A DNA stretch of 5,124 bases from a bacterium (GTDB lineage: Bacteria; Verrucomicrobiota; Verrucomicrobiae; Opitutales; Opitutaceae). Shown here piece by piece: positions 1 through 5,124 of this stretch; the stretch's first letter is position 1, and each line of letters starts with the position of its first letter. The DNA is taken from the NCBI GenBank assembly GCA_021780625.1, contig JAJXYI010000530.1, positions 1 through 5,124 on the forward strand. Reading direction: 5' to 3'. Position numbers and translations under genes: made by a program. Under the pieces are notes generated by a model. It was not told the DNA's origin, made no database searches, and saw only the letters and a list, made by a program, of their open reading frames with translations.

Positions 1-66
1 AAGACCCGCGCCCTCAAGCAGGGCATGATGCAGGAATTGTTGACCGGGAGAACCAGACTCGTATGA
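1..66 (+). CDS. hsdS: Type I restriction-modification specificity subunit HsdS, C-terminal fragment
   Basis: Only the last 21 codons and the TGA stop (64-66) are present; the gene begins to the left of the window. The visible peptide KTRALKQGMMQELLTGRTRL resembles the usual end of HsdS proteins, where a conserved helix after the second target-recognition domain closes with a K..ALKQG(M/L)MQ.LLTG.(I/T)RL pattern. HsdS recognises the DNA target and bridges HsdM and HsdR in the M2S methyltransferase and R2M2S restriction complex. The stop overlaps the hsdR start by four bases (ATGA, 63-66), which suggests translational coupling. The target specificity cannot be read because both recognition domains are outside the window. 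The assignment rests on the tail motif together with the adjacent hsdR. Confidence 0.88.
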   Translation, partial: KTRALKQGMMQELLTGRTRLV

Positions 67-3000
67 GCACGATCGGCCAACCTGAGCGCGAGACCCAGAA
101 GCGCGTCCTCGCCCTGTTCCGCGAGGAGCTGGGCTATCGCTACCTTGGCGATTGGACCGACCGGGCGGACAACGGCAACATCGAGGAGGGTCTGCTCACC
201 GCATACCTTACGAAGTGCGGCTACACGCCGGCGCAGATCGCCAAGGCCCTCCACGAGTTACGCACGGAGGCGGGCAATCCGAACCGCAGCCTCTACGACA
301 ACAACAAGAAGATATACAGCCTGCTTCGCTACGGCGTGCAGGTGAAGACCGCGGCCGGCGAAGTCACCGCGACCGTCAAGATCATAGATTGGGAGAAGCC
401 GGAGCAGAACGATTTCGCCATCGCGGAGGAGGTCACTCTGCGCGGCAACCAGGAACGGCGACCGGACCTCGTGCTCTACGTCAACGGCATCGCCGTGGGC
501 GTGATCGAACTTAAGAACAGCCGCGTCTCCATCGGCGACGGCATCCGGCAGAACCTCTCCAACCAGCTGCCGGAGTTCAACGAATGGTTCTTCAGCACGG
601 TACAGTTCGTCTTCGCGGGCAACGACTCCGAGGGCTTGCAGTACGGCGCGGTGAAGACGGAGGAGAAGTATTTCCTCAAGTGGAAGGAAGACGAGTCGGA
701 CAACACCCGCTTCAAGCTCGACAAGTACCTGATCAAGATGTGCCGGAAGGACCGGCTCATCGAGTTGATGCACGACTTCGTCCTATTCGACGGCGGCAAG
801 AAGAAGCTGCCGCGCGTCCACCAGTATTTCGGAATCAAGGAAGCCCAGAAGTACGTCAACGCCTACAAGGGCGGCATCCTCTGGCACACGCAGGGCAGCG
901 GCAAGAGCATCGTGATGGTGCTGCTGGCCAAGTGGATCCTGGAGAACAAGCCCAACGCCCGCGTCGTGATCGTGACCGACCGGGACGAGCTGGACAAGCA
1001 GATCGAGGGCGTCTTCAACGAAGCAGGCGAGCCCATCACGCGCACCACCAGCGGCCGCGACTTGATGAACCTCCTCGGACAGGCGACTCCGCGCCTGCTC
1101 TGCTCCCTCGTCCATAAGTTCGGCAAGAAGGGCGTGGACGATTTCGATGCGTTCATCAAGGAACTGGAGGCTCAACCCGGCAAGACCGTGGGTGAACTGT
1201 TCGTCTTCGTCGACGAGTGCCACCGCACCCAGAGCGGAAGGCTGCACCGCACCATGAAGGCGCTGATGCCCAACGCGGTCTTCATCGGGTTCACCGGCAC
1301 GCCGCTTCTAAAGAAGGACGCGCAGACCAGCTTCGAGGTCTTCGGCGGCTACATCCACACCTACAAGTTCAGCGAAGGCGTGGAGGACGGCGTCGTCCTT
1401 GACCTGGTCTACGAGGCGCGCGACATCGGCCAGCAGCTCGGCTCGCAGGAAAAAATCGACGCTTGGTTCGACGCCAAGACCAAGGGTCTGAACTCCTGGC
1501 AGAAGGCCGCCCTGCGCGAGCAATGGGGCACGATGCAGAAGGTGCTCAGCTCCAGGTCGCGCATGGAGCGCGTCGTGAGCGACATCGTCTTCGACTTCGG
1601 CGTGAAGCCGCGCCTCTCCCATCAGCGCGGCAACGCGATCCTCGTGGCCTCCAGCATCCATGATGCGTGCAAGTATTTCGAGCTGTTCCAGAAGACGGCG
1701 TTCAAGGGCAAGTGCGCGGTGGTCACCTCGTATAATCCTCATGCCCAGGACGTGGTCCTGGAGGAAGTGGGCGCCAACACCGAGACGGAGAAGCAGTTCC
1801 TCTACAACACGTACACGTCGCTGCTCCAAGGCGTCCAGGCGCGGCCGGGGAAGTCCAAGACCGAGACCTACGAGGACAACGCCAAGAAGCTGTTCAAGGA
1901 ACAGCCCGCCAACATGAAGCTGCTCATCGTCGTGGACAAGCTCCTCACCGGCTTCGACGCGCCCAGCTGCACCTACCTCTACATCGACAAGAGCATGCAG
2001 GACCACGGCCTTTTCCAGGCCATCTGCCGCGTCAACCGCCTGGACGGCGACGACAAGAATTTCGGCTACATCGTGGACTACAAGGACCTTTTTGCGAAGG
2101 TCGAAAACGCCATCGCCGTCTACACGTCCGAGCTGGATCACGCCGCCCCCGGCGCCGCGCCGGAGGTCATGCTGCAAGACCGCCTGACCAAGGGCCGCGA
2201 GCGACTCGACGCGGCGCTCGAAGCCCTCGCGCTGATGTGCGAGCCGGTCAAGCCTCCGAAGGGCGAGCTTGAGCACATCCACTTCTTCTGCGGCAACATC
2301 GAGGTCTCGGAGGAGCTGATCGAGCGTGAACCTCGCCGCACCGCGCTCTACAAGGCCGTGGCGGCACTCGTCCGAGCGTATGCCGGCATCGCCGACGATC
2401 TTGAAGACGCCGGTTACAGCGTCGCCGAGATCGCCCGCATCAAGAAGGACCTGGAGCGATACCTGGATCTGCGCGAGATCGTCCGCAGGGCGAGCTGCGA
2501 GACGCTCGATCTGAAGGCCTACGAGGCGGACATGCGCCACCTCATCGACACCTATATCGAGGCCGGCGAGACGCGCAAGATCTCGCCGTTCGACGACATG
2601 CCCTTGCTGGAGCTGATTCTTAAGTCCGGCATCGCCGCCGCGATCAAGAGCCTGCCCGGCGGGATCAGGGGCGACAAGAACGCGCTTGCCGAGACGATCG
2701 TCAACAACGTCCGCCGCAAGATCATCAAGGAGCACCTGAACGATCCCGCCTACTACGACCGGATGTCGAAGCTGTTGGAAGAAATTCTCGCCGACCTAAA
2801 GGCGAAGCGCATCGTTTATGAGGACTACCTCAAGCGCCTGGGCGAGCTCGCCAAGCAAGTCCAACGCGGACAGGCGGACAATGTTCCCGTGCAGCTCGGC
2901 ACGCCGGGGATTCGCGCGATCTACAACAACCTGCCTGTTCCCGCCGATCAGGACCCCGGCGGCGTCGTGCACGAGCCCGCGGCGGCCGCAACCGCCCAGG

Positions 3001-3182
3001 ATTCCAGGCTGACGCTGGCCGCGGCTCTGGATGAGGCTATCAAGCGGGTCCGGTCGGATGACTGGCGCGGCCATCAGGCCCGGGAGAACGAGATCAAGCG
3101 CGCCCTGCTGCCCCTGCTGCACAACGACGCCCAGGAAGTGGAGCGCATCTTCCCGATCATCAAGCGGCAGAGGGAATACTGA
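63..3182 (+). CDS. hsdR: Type I restriction enzyme HsdR, translocase/endonuclease subunit
   Basis: This is the motor and nuclease subunit of a type I restriction complex: it pulls unmodified DNA using ATP and cuts at a distance from the target. Its 1039 residues match the length of EcoR124I-type HsdR. The N-terminal nuclease domain (about 1-230) has the PD-(D/E)xK residues D135 and E149-L-K151, and the conserved stretch QYGAVKTEEKYFLKWK follows. The superfamily 2 helicase core shows Walker A TQGSGKS (276-282, K281), motif Ia around VVIVTDRDELDKQ, DECH (384-387), FTGTP (410-414), LLTGFDAP (627-634) and QAICRVNR (652-659). The helical C-terminal region (about 720-1039) ends in WRGHQARENEIK...IIKRQREY, typical of the end that docks on the methyltransferase. 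The ATG at 63 is chosen because the family N-terminus (TQKRVLALFREELGYRYLGDW) begins just after it. A GGGAG at 46-50 is a rather distant ribosome site. No frameshift or missing catalytic residue was seen, so the subunit should be functional. Family assignment is near certain; activity is inferred. Confidence 0.98.
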   Translation: MSTIGQPERETQKRVLALFREELGYRYLGDWTDRADNGNIEEGLLTAYLTKCGYTPAQIAKALHELRTEAGNPNRSLYDNNKKIYSLLRYGVQVKTAAGEVTATVKIIDWEKPEQNDFAIAEEVTLRGNQERRPDLVLYVNGIAVGVIELKNSRVSIGDGIRQNLSNQLPEFNEWFFSTVQFVFAGNDSEGLQYGAVKTEEKYFLKWKEDESDNTRFKLDKYLIKMCRKDRLIELMHDFVLFDGGKKKLPRVHQYFGIKEAQKYVNAYKGGILWHTQGSGKSIVMVLLAKWILENKPNARVVIVTDRDELDKQIEGVFNEAGEPITRTTSGRDLMNLLGQATPRLLCSLVHKFGKKGVDDFDAFIKELEAQPGKTVGELFVFVDECHRTQSGRLHRTMKALMPNAVFIGFTGTPLLKKDAQTSFEVFGGYIHTYKFSEGVEDGVVLDLVYEARDIGQQLGSQEKIDAWFDAKTKGLNSWQKAALREQWGTMQKVLSSRSRMERVVSDIVFDFGVKPRLSHQRGNAILVASSIHDACKYFELFQKTAFKGKCAVVTSYNPHAQDVVLEEVGANTETEKQFLYNTYTSLLQGVQARPGKSKTETYEDNAKKLFKEQPANMKLLIVVDKLLTGFDAPSCTYLYIDKSMQDHGLFQAICRVNRLDGDDKNFGYIVDYKDLFAKVENAIAVYTSELDHAAPGAAPEVMLQDRLTKGRERLDAALEALALMCEPVKPPKGELEHIHFFCGNIEVSEELIEREPRRTALYKAVAALVRAYAGIADDLEDAGYSVAEIARIKKDLERYLDLREIVRRASCETLDLKAYEADMRHLIDTYIEAGETRKISPFDDMPLLELILKSGIAAAIKSLPGGIRGDKNALAETIVNNVRRKIIKEHLNDPAYYDRMSKLLEEILADLKAKRIVYEDYLKRLGELAKQVQRGQADNVPVQLGTPGIRAIYNNLPVPADQDPGGVVHEPAAAATAQDSRLTLAAALDEAIKRVRSDDWRGHQARENEIKRALLPLLHNDAQEVERIFPIIKRQREY

Positions 3183-3898
3183 TGGGTGCGACGCTGGAAC
3201 TTGGGGGAGTCACCCTGGCCGTCCTGAAGAAGGACATCAAGAACGTGCATCTGAGCGTCTATCCGCCGGCCGGGCGGGTGAGCGTCTCCGCTCCCCGTCG
3301 GATGAGCCTCGACACGATCCGGCTGTTCGCCATCGCCAAGCTCGGCTGGATTCGGCGGCAGCAGCGCAAGCTGCGGGAGCAGGAGCGGGAAACCCAGCGC
3401 GATTACGTGAACCGCGAGAGCCACTACGTCTGGGGCCGCCGCTGCTTGCTCAAGGTGATCGAGGAGGCGGCCGCCCCCAGCGTTCATCTCCGTCACGGCG
3501 CGCTGCTGTTGCGCGTTCGCCCAGGAACGGACAAGGAAGCCAGGGAGGCGGTCGTTTCGGGCTGGTACCGCGACATCCTCAAGGCGGAGGTGCCGCCGCT
3601 GGTCGAGGCCTGGGAGTCCCGGCTCAACGTCAGGGTGAAGAAATTTTCCGTTCAGCAGATGAAGACGAAATGGGGCAGCTGTAACCCGACGGCCCGCACC
3701 ATTCGGCTGAACACGGAGCTTGCCAAGAAGCCCAAGGAGTGCCTCGAGTATCTTGTCTTGCACGAAATGGCCCACCTCCAAGAGCGCACCCACGGCCCGA
3801 GGTTCCTGGCCCTGATGGATCGCTTCATGCCGGACTGGCGAGACACGCGAGCGCTGCTCAATCGCCTCCCCGCGAGGCATGAGCAGTGGAGTTATTAG
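3182..3898 (+). CDS. YgjP/DUF45-type zinc metallopeptidase (SprT-like) in the RM operon
   Basis: The 238-residue protein belongs to the YgjP-like (DUF45, PF01863) family, related to SprT/WLM zinc peptidases. The evidence is HEMAH at 194-198 plus a third His at 204 (RTHGPRF), giving the ligands H194, H198 and H204 and the catalytic E195. The family signature KTKWGSC (161-167), followed by TIRLNTELAKKP, lies upstream, and MPDWRDTRALLNRL lies downstream. The N-terminal third is a beta-rich region including HYVWGRRCLLKV. Length is normal for the family and no signal peptide or membrane segment is seen, so it is probably cytoplasmic. The ATG shares its A with the hsdR stop (TGATG, 3180-3184), and AGAGGGA at 3169-3175 gives a well-spaced ribosome site, so translation is likely coupled to hsdR. 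Genes of this family often sit beside type I RM genes, but I know of no established role there. The link to DNA-protein crosslink proteases suggests a nucleoprotein substrate; this is inference. Confidence 0.93.
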   Translation: MGATLELGGVTLAVLKKDIKNVHLSVYPPAGRVSVSAPRRMSLDTIRLFAIAKLGWIRRQQRKLREQERETQRDYVNRESHYVWGRRCLLKVIEEAAAPSVHLRHGALLLRVRPGTDKEAREAVVSGWYRDILKAEVPPLVEAWESRLNVRVKKFSVQQMKTKWGSCNPTARTIRLNTELAKKPKECLEYLVLHEMAHLQERTHGPRFLALMDRFMPDWRDTRALLNRLPARHEQWSY

Positions 3899-3904
3899 CG
3901 GTCC

Positions 3905-3919
3905 GTTCCAGGTTGGAAC
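3905..3919. repeat. Short perfect inverted repeat in the convergent gap
   Basis: GTTCCA (3905-3910) and TGGAAC (3914-3919) form a perfect 6-bp stem around the 3-base loop GGT, seven bases after the stop of the metallopeptidase gene. There is no T-run beside it on either strand, so alone it is not a classical terminator. It may protect the 3' end of the plus-strand transcript or be chance. Confidence 0.4.
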
Positions 3920-3926
3920 CTCTCGC

Positions 3927-3956
3927 CGGAGGGCACCAAAGAGGGCTCCGCTTTTT
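3927..3956 (+). terminator. Possible intrinsic terminator of the RM operon
   Basis: CGGAG (3927-3931) pairs with CTCCG (3946-3950) and is followed at once by CTTTTT (3951-3956). An outer pairing GCCGGA (3925-3930) with TCCGGC (3956-3961) competes with it. The stem is short and the 14-base loop is long, so the site is weak by sequence. Its position between two converging genes, six bases before the 3' end of the NYN gene, is where a terminator is expected. The remainder of the 64-base gap (3899-3962) shows nothing else. Confidence 0.4.
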
Positions 3957-3962
3957 CCGGCG

Positions 3963-4577
3963 CTACCAGGAATGGGGCTTGCGGAATTTTCCGTGCGCGT
4001 CTTCCAACTCGGACGGGAACTGGCTGGCGGCAAGCACAGATTGGCGGATGGGTTTATAGAAGGTGGCGGCTTGAAGCAGCTCCCGTGTCGGGAACTTGGC
4101 CGGCGATAGGATGCCGACTTTCTTGCGAATCTCCTGCGTGATGATGCGGATTGGCTCGGCCAGATCGGAATCGTTCGAGACGACGACGGCCGCGTCATAT
4201 TCGTCGCGCATGGCGTCGTAGATCAAGTGGGTTGCCAGGTTCACGTCGGATCCCTTCTCGTCCGTTTTGAGGACCTCAACGATCTTGGACGGATCGGCGG
4301 CCAAGGCCATTTTCTTTTTGTGCGTGAGAAATTGGCCGTAGGTGATCGAGAGGTTCGGAATCGTCGCCAAGGCGCGCAGGTAGAACTGCTGCCTGGTCGG
4401 CTGGTCCGGATCACCGGCGCGCGCGGTAATGCGCGCGGTGTAGTATCGGATTCGCAGGATTTGATTCTTGGGCAGAAGCAGTTGCGCGAGCTTGGAGAGG
4501 TCGAGCCAGCGGTGGGGGGTGTTGCGTAACGCCCGGTAGTAGAGGTTGAATCCGTCGACGTAGACGAAGGTTCGCAT
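3963..4577 (-). CDS. NYN (PIN-like, LabA/DUF88) domain protein, putative ribonuclease
   Basis: The 204-residue protein carries the hallmarks of NYN domains, PIN-like metal-dependent nucleases that act mainly on RNA. An N-terminal strand ends in YVDGFNLYY, with D8 and N11. The central KTDEKGSDVNLATHL follows (104-118, with D111), then VVVSNDSDLAEPI (131-143, with D136 and D138) and a late strand VGILSP (154-159). The acidic residues D8, D111, D136 and D138 would form the metal site. There is no signal peptide or membrane segment. The last 25 or so residues look like a flexible tail. The ATG at 4577 fits because the first beta strand starts directly after it, but no good ribosome site lies at normal spacing. 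The gene converges on the RM operon and has its own promoter and a two-hairpin leader. Its base composition looks somewhat less GC-rich than hsdR. The substrate is unknown; a defence, toxin-like or RNA-turnover role is inference. Confidence 0.93.
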   Translation of the reverse strand: MRTFVYVDGFNLYYRALRNTPHRWLDLSKLAQLLLPKNQILRIRYYTARITARAGDPDQPTRQQFYLRALATIPNLSITYGQFLTHKKKMALAADPSKIVEVLKTDEKGSDVNLATHLIYDAMRDEYDAAVVVSNDSDLAEPIRIITQEIRKKVGILSPAKFPTRELLQAATFYKPIRQSVLAASQFPSELEDAHGKFRKPHSW

Positions 4578-4585
4578 AAAATGCA

Positions 4586-4609
4586 GAAGCCATCCTTTCG
4601 GATGGCTTC
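4586..4609 (-). repeat. Leader hairpin 2: perfect 10-bp inverted repeat with GAAA loop
   Basis: Read on the minus strand, GAAGCCATCC, GAAA, GGATGGCTTC gives an uninterrupted 10-bp stem with a GNRA tetraloop. The purine-rich GAAAGGA lies in the loop and the 3' arm, about 15 bases from the NYN start codon. It is the only Shine-Dalgarno-like string nearby. Confidence 0.85.
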
Positions 4610-4612
4610 GCG

Positions 4613-4634
4613 CCCACCCCCCGAAGGGGATGGG
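4613..4634 (-). repeat. Leader hairpin 1: GC-rich inverted repeat with UUCG loop
   Basis: Read on the minus strand, the arms CCCATCCCC and GGGGGTGGG surround TTCG. All nine positions pair in RNA if the single U.G is counted. C(UUCG)G is an exceptionally stable tetraloop. The hairpin would begin about five bases from the predicted transcript 5' end. Confidence 0.8.
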
Positions 4635-4645
4635 GTTGTGCCTAA

Positions 4646-4674
4646 ATGTTAGCAGGTGCCATGTTCTCTGTCAA
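4646..4674 (-). promoter_or_regulatory. Sigma70-type promoter of the NYN gene
   Basis: On the minus strand a consensus -35 TTGACA (4674-4669) is followed by exactly 17 bases and a -10 TAACAT (4651-4646), which keeps the key first, second and last bases of TATAAT. Transcription would start near 4639, about 62 bases before the NYN start codon. The box positions are read directly from sequence; promoter activity is inferred. Confidence 0.72.
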
Positions 4675-4710
4675 TGTCGCTTTTGAGCTCCGAGGCGGAA
4701 GCCGGCAAAG

Positions 4711-4734
4711 CATGAAATCGTTTGTGATATCATG
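4711..4734. repeat. Imperfect inverted repeat over the tRNA promoter
   Basis: CATGAAATC (4711-4719) and GATATCATG (4726-4734) are inverted copies with one mismatch in nine, separated by six bases. The right arm covers the presumed -10 box of the tRNA gene. It has the layout of a dimeric operator, but no regulator is identified and chance is possible. Confidence 0.3.
4725..4733 (+). promoter_or_regulatory. Extended -10 promoter element for tRNA-Val
   Basis: TGATATCAT contains TATCAT (4728-4733, five of six matches to TATAAT) preceded by an extended -10 TG (4725-4726). The -35 region at the usual distance is poor. A GC-rich stretch, GCGC, follows soon after the -10 box, as is common in stable-RNA promoters. 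The start would fall near 4740, almost at the tRNA 5' end. Confidence 0.5.
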
Positions 4735-4741
4735 CGCTTTC

Positions 4742-4813
<72 letters not shown>

Positions 4814-4860
4814 GATTTCCCGGCGAACCATCGCGGCGCGCGGCCGTAATATCAAACGAC

Positions 4861-5124
4861 ATGAGAACGCGGGTTTTTTTCCTGCTGGCGGTCCTGGCCT
4901 GCGGCGGCGTCGCGGCTTCGCGCGCGCGCGCCCAGCCGGAGCGCGAGGCGCGCGCGAGAGAACACCGCCAGGTCGAGCGCAAAAAACAGCAGGTTCAGCG
5001 CGCCCGTGAGCAGAAGGCGCTGCGCGAGCGCCGGGCGCGTCAGACTCAGCAGCAGCGGCGGCGCGCGCAAATGCTTCAGCGGCAGCGGCAGGAACAGCGG
5101 CGTCGCCGCGCGGAGGCGAAGCCC
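4861..5124 (+). CDS. Exported Arg/Gln/Glu-rich protein, N-terminal part (runs off the window)
   Basis: The frame is open from the ATG at 4861 to the window end (88 codons, no stop). The first 24 residues form a classical signal peptide: basic MRTR, hydrophobic VFFLLAVLACGGVAA, and an AxA site (ARA, 22-24) before Q25. Cys14 sits in VLAC, a poor lipobox, so lipoprotein processing is a less likely alternative. After cleavage the chain is almost entirely R, Q, E, K and A, strongly basic, and probably a long helix, coiled coil or disordered region in the periplasm or outside the cell. Nearly all third codon positions are G or C, which supports this strand and frame. No Shine-Dalgarno is visible. 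TAATAT at 4847-4852 could be a -10 box that would give a nearly leaderless mRNA; this is weak. I do not recognise the family and assign no function. Confidence 0.65.
   Translation, partial: MRTRVFFLLAVLACGGVAASRARAQPEREARAREHRQVERKKQQVQRAREQKALRERRARQTQQQRRRAQMLQRQRQEQRRRRAEAKP
4919..4930. repeat. (CG)6 alternating tract
   Basis: Six uninterrupted CG dinucleotides lie at the signal-peptide cleavage region of the exported protein and encode part of SRARA. Such alternating tracts can slip or adopt Z-form DNA. Here it is most simply a result of GC-rich Arg and Ala codons. Confidence 0.8.

Larger units (their letters stand above)
4578..4639 (-). promoter_or_regulatory. Structured 5' leader of the NYN gene: two adjacent tetraloop hairpins
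   Basis: From the predicted start near 4639 to the ATG, almost the whole leader folds. Hairpin 1 pairs 4634-4626 with 4621-4613: nine pairs, including one U.G wobble at 4630/4617, closed by a UUCG loop in C(UUCG)G context. Hairpin 2 pairs 4609-4600 with 4595-4586: ten perfect pairs closed by a GAAA loop. Three bases separate them, and eight (TGCATTTT) separate hairpin 2 from the ATG. On the plus strand the wobble becomes an A.C mismatch and the loops become CGAA and TTTC, so the minus-strand RNA is the favoured functional form. No T-run follows either stem, so these are not plain terminators. I do not recognise a known riboswitch class. The element could stabilise the mRNA, hide the ribosome site, or be a target or partner of the NYN protein. 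Confidence 0.7.

Noticed and set aside
1308..2735. A 475-codon open frame antisense to hsdR
   Set aside because: It lies entirely opposite highly conserved HsdR coding sequence. Its product is a low-complexity L/V/D/E/A mixture typical of antisense frames in GC-rich genes, with no motif.
3074..4198. A 374-codon minus-strand open frame across the hsdR end, the metallopeptidase and part of the NYN gene
   Set aside because: It overlaps three genes supported by conserved motifs and itself shows no domain; it is explained by GC-biased codons.
4419..4439. Nine-base direct repeat GCGCGCGGT within the NYN gene
   Set aside because: It encodes the local pattern TAR-I-TAR-A in frame and is most simply explained by similar codons in a GC-rich gene.
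4411..4617. An upstream ATG in hairpin 2 (GGATGG) opening another minus-strand frame
   Set aside because: It is out of frame with the NYN gene and its product has no recognisable features. It could at most act as an out-of-frame upstream start.
4586..4634. The paired hairpins as a rho-independent terminator, a guanidine-II (mini-ykkC) riboswitch or a CRISPR remnant
   Set aside because: No T-run follows either stem on either strand. The loops are UUCG and GAAA rather than the ACGR loops of guanidine-II, and there are no regularly spaced repeats with spacers.
4852..5070. Minus-strand frame encoding a hydrophobic, membrane-like peptide opposite the exported protein
   Set aside because: Its Leu/Ala/Phe content is what antisense reading of Gln, Arg, Glu and Lys codons gives. 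The plus frame has a signal peptide and consistent G/C third positions.

Overview
The window is high-GC bacterial DNA. It carries the 3' part of a type I restriction-modification operon on the plus strand, then a convergent gene for a NYN-domain RNase-like protein on the minus strand, a tRNA-Val(UAC) gene, and the start of a gene for an exported Arg/Gln-rich protein that runs off the right edge. The phylum cannot be fixed from this sequence. Third codon positions are strongly G/C-biased, the NYN promoter looks sigma70-like, and the tRNA gene does not encode its CCA end. The last point argues against enteric gammaproteobacteria.

Left part (1-3898): the last 21 codons of hsdS overlap hsdR by ATGA. 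hsdR is a full-length 1039-residue translocase/endonuclease with its nuclease and helicase motifs intact, and it overlaps the next gene through TGATG. That third gene encodes a YgjP/DUF45 zinc metallopeptidase with HEMAH and a third His ligand. The three genes form one translationally coupled unit; hsdM presumably lies further upstream. The restriction subunit shows no decay.

Middle (3899-4741): a 64-base convergent gap holds hairpins and a short T-run, a possible terminator. The minus-strand NYN gene (204 residues) keeps the PIN-like acidic residues. Its upstream region is the most striking part of the window. It has a perfect TTGACA -35 box, a 17-base spacer and a TAACAT -10 box. The predicted leader is only about 62 nt and is almost filled by two back-to-back hairpins, one with a UUCG loop and one with a GAAA loop. 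Pairing and loop types are favourable only when read as minus-strand RNA. No good free Shine-Dalgarno is seen; the only purine-rich candidate lies inside the second hairpin.

Right part (4742-5124): tRNA-Val(UAC), with an extended -10 promoter immediately upstream, followed 47 bases later by an ORF with a signal peptide and a Gln/Arg/Glu-rich, probably helical or disordered chain that is open at the window edge.

The RM operon and NYN gene look like accessory or defence genes beside a housekeeping tRNA, but no integrase, insertion sequence or duplicated tRNA end was seen. The best candidate for something undescribed is the NYN nuclease with its compact structured leader, which could be an autoregulatory element or an RNA partner of the nuclease. 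That is inference.
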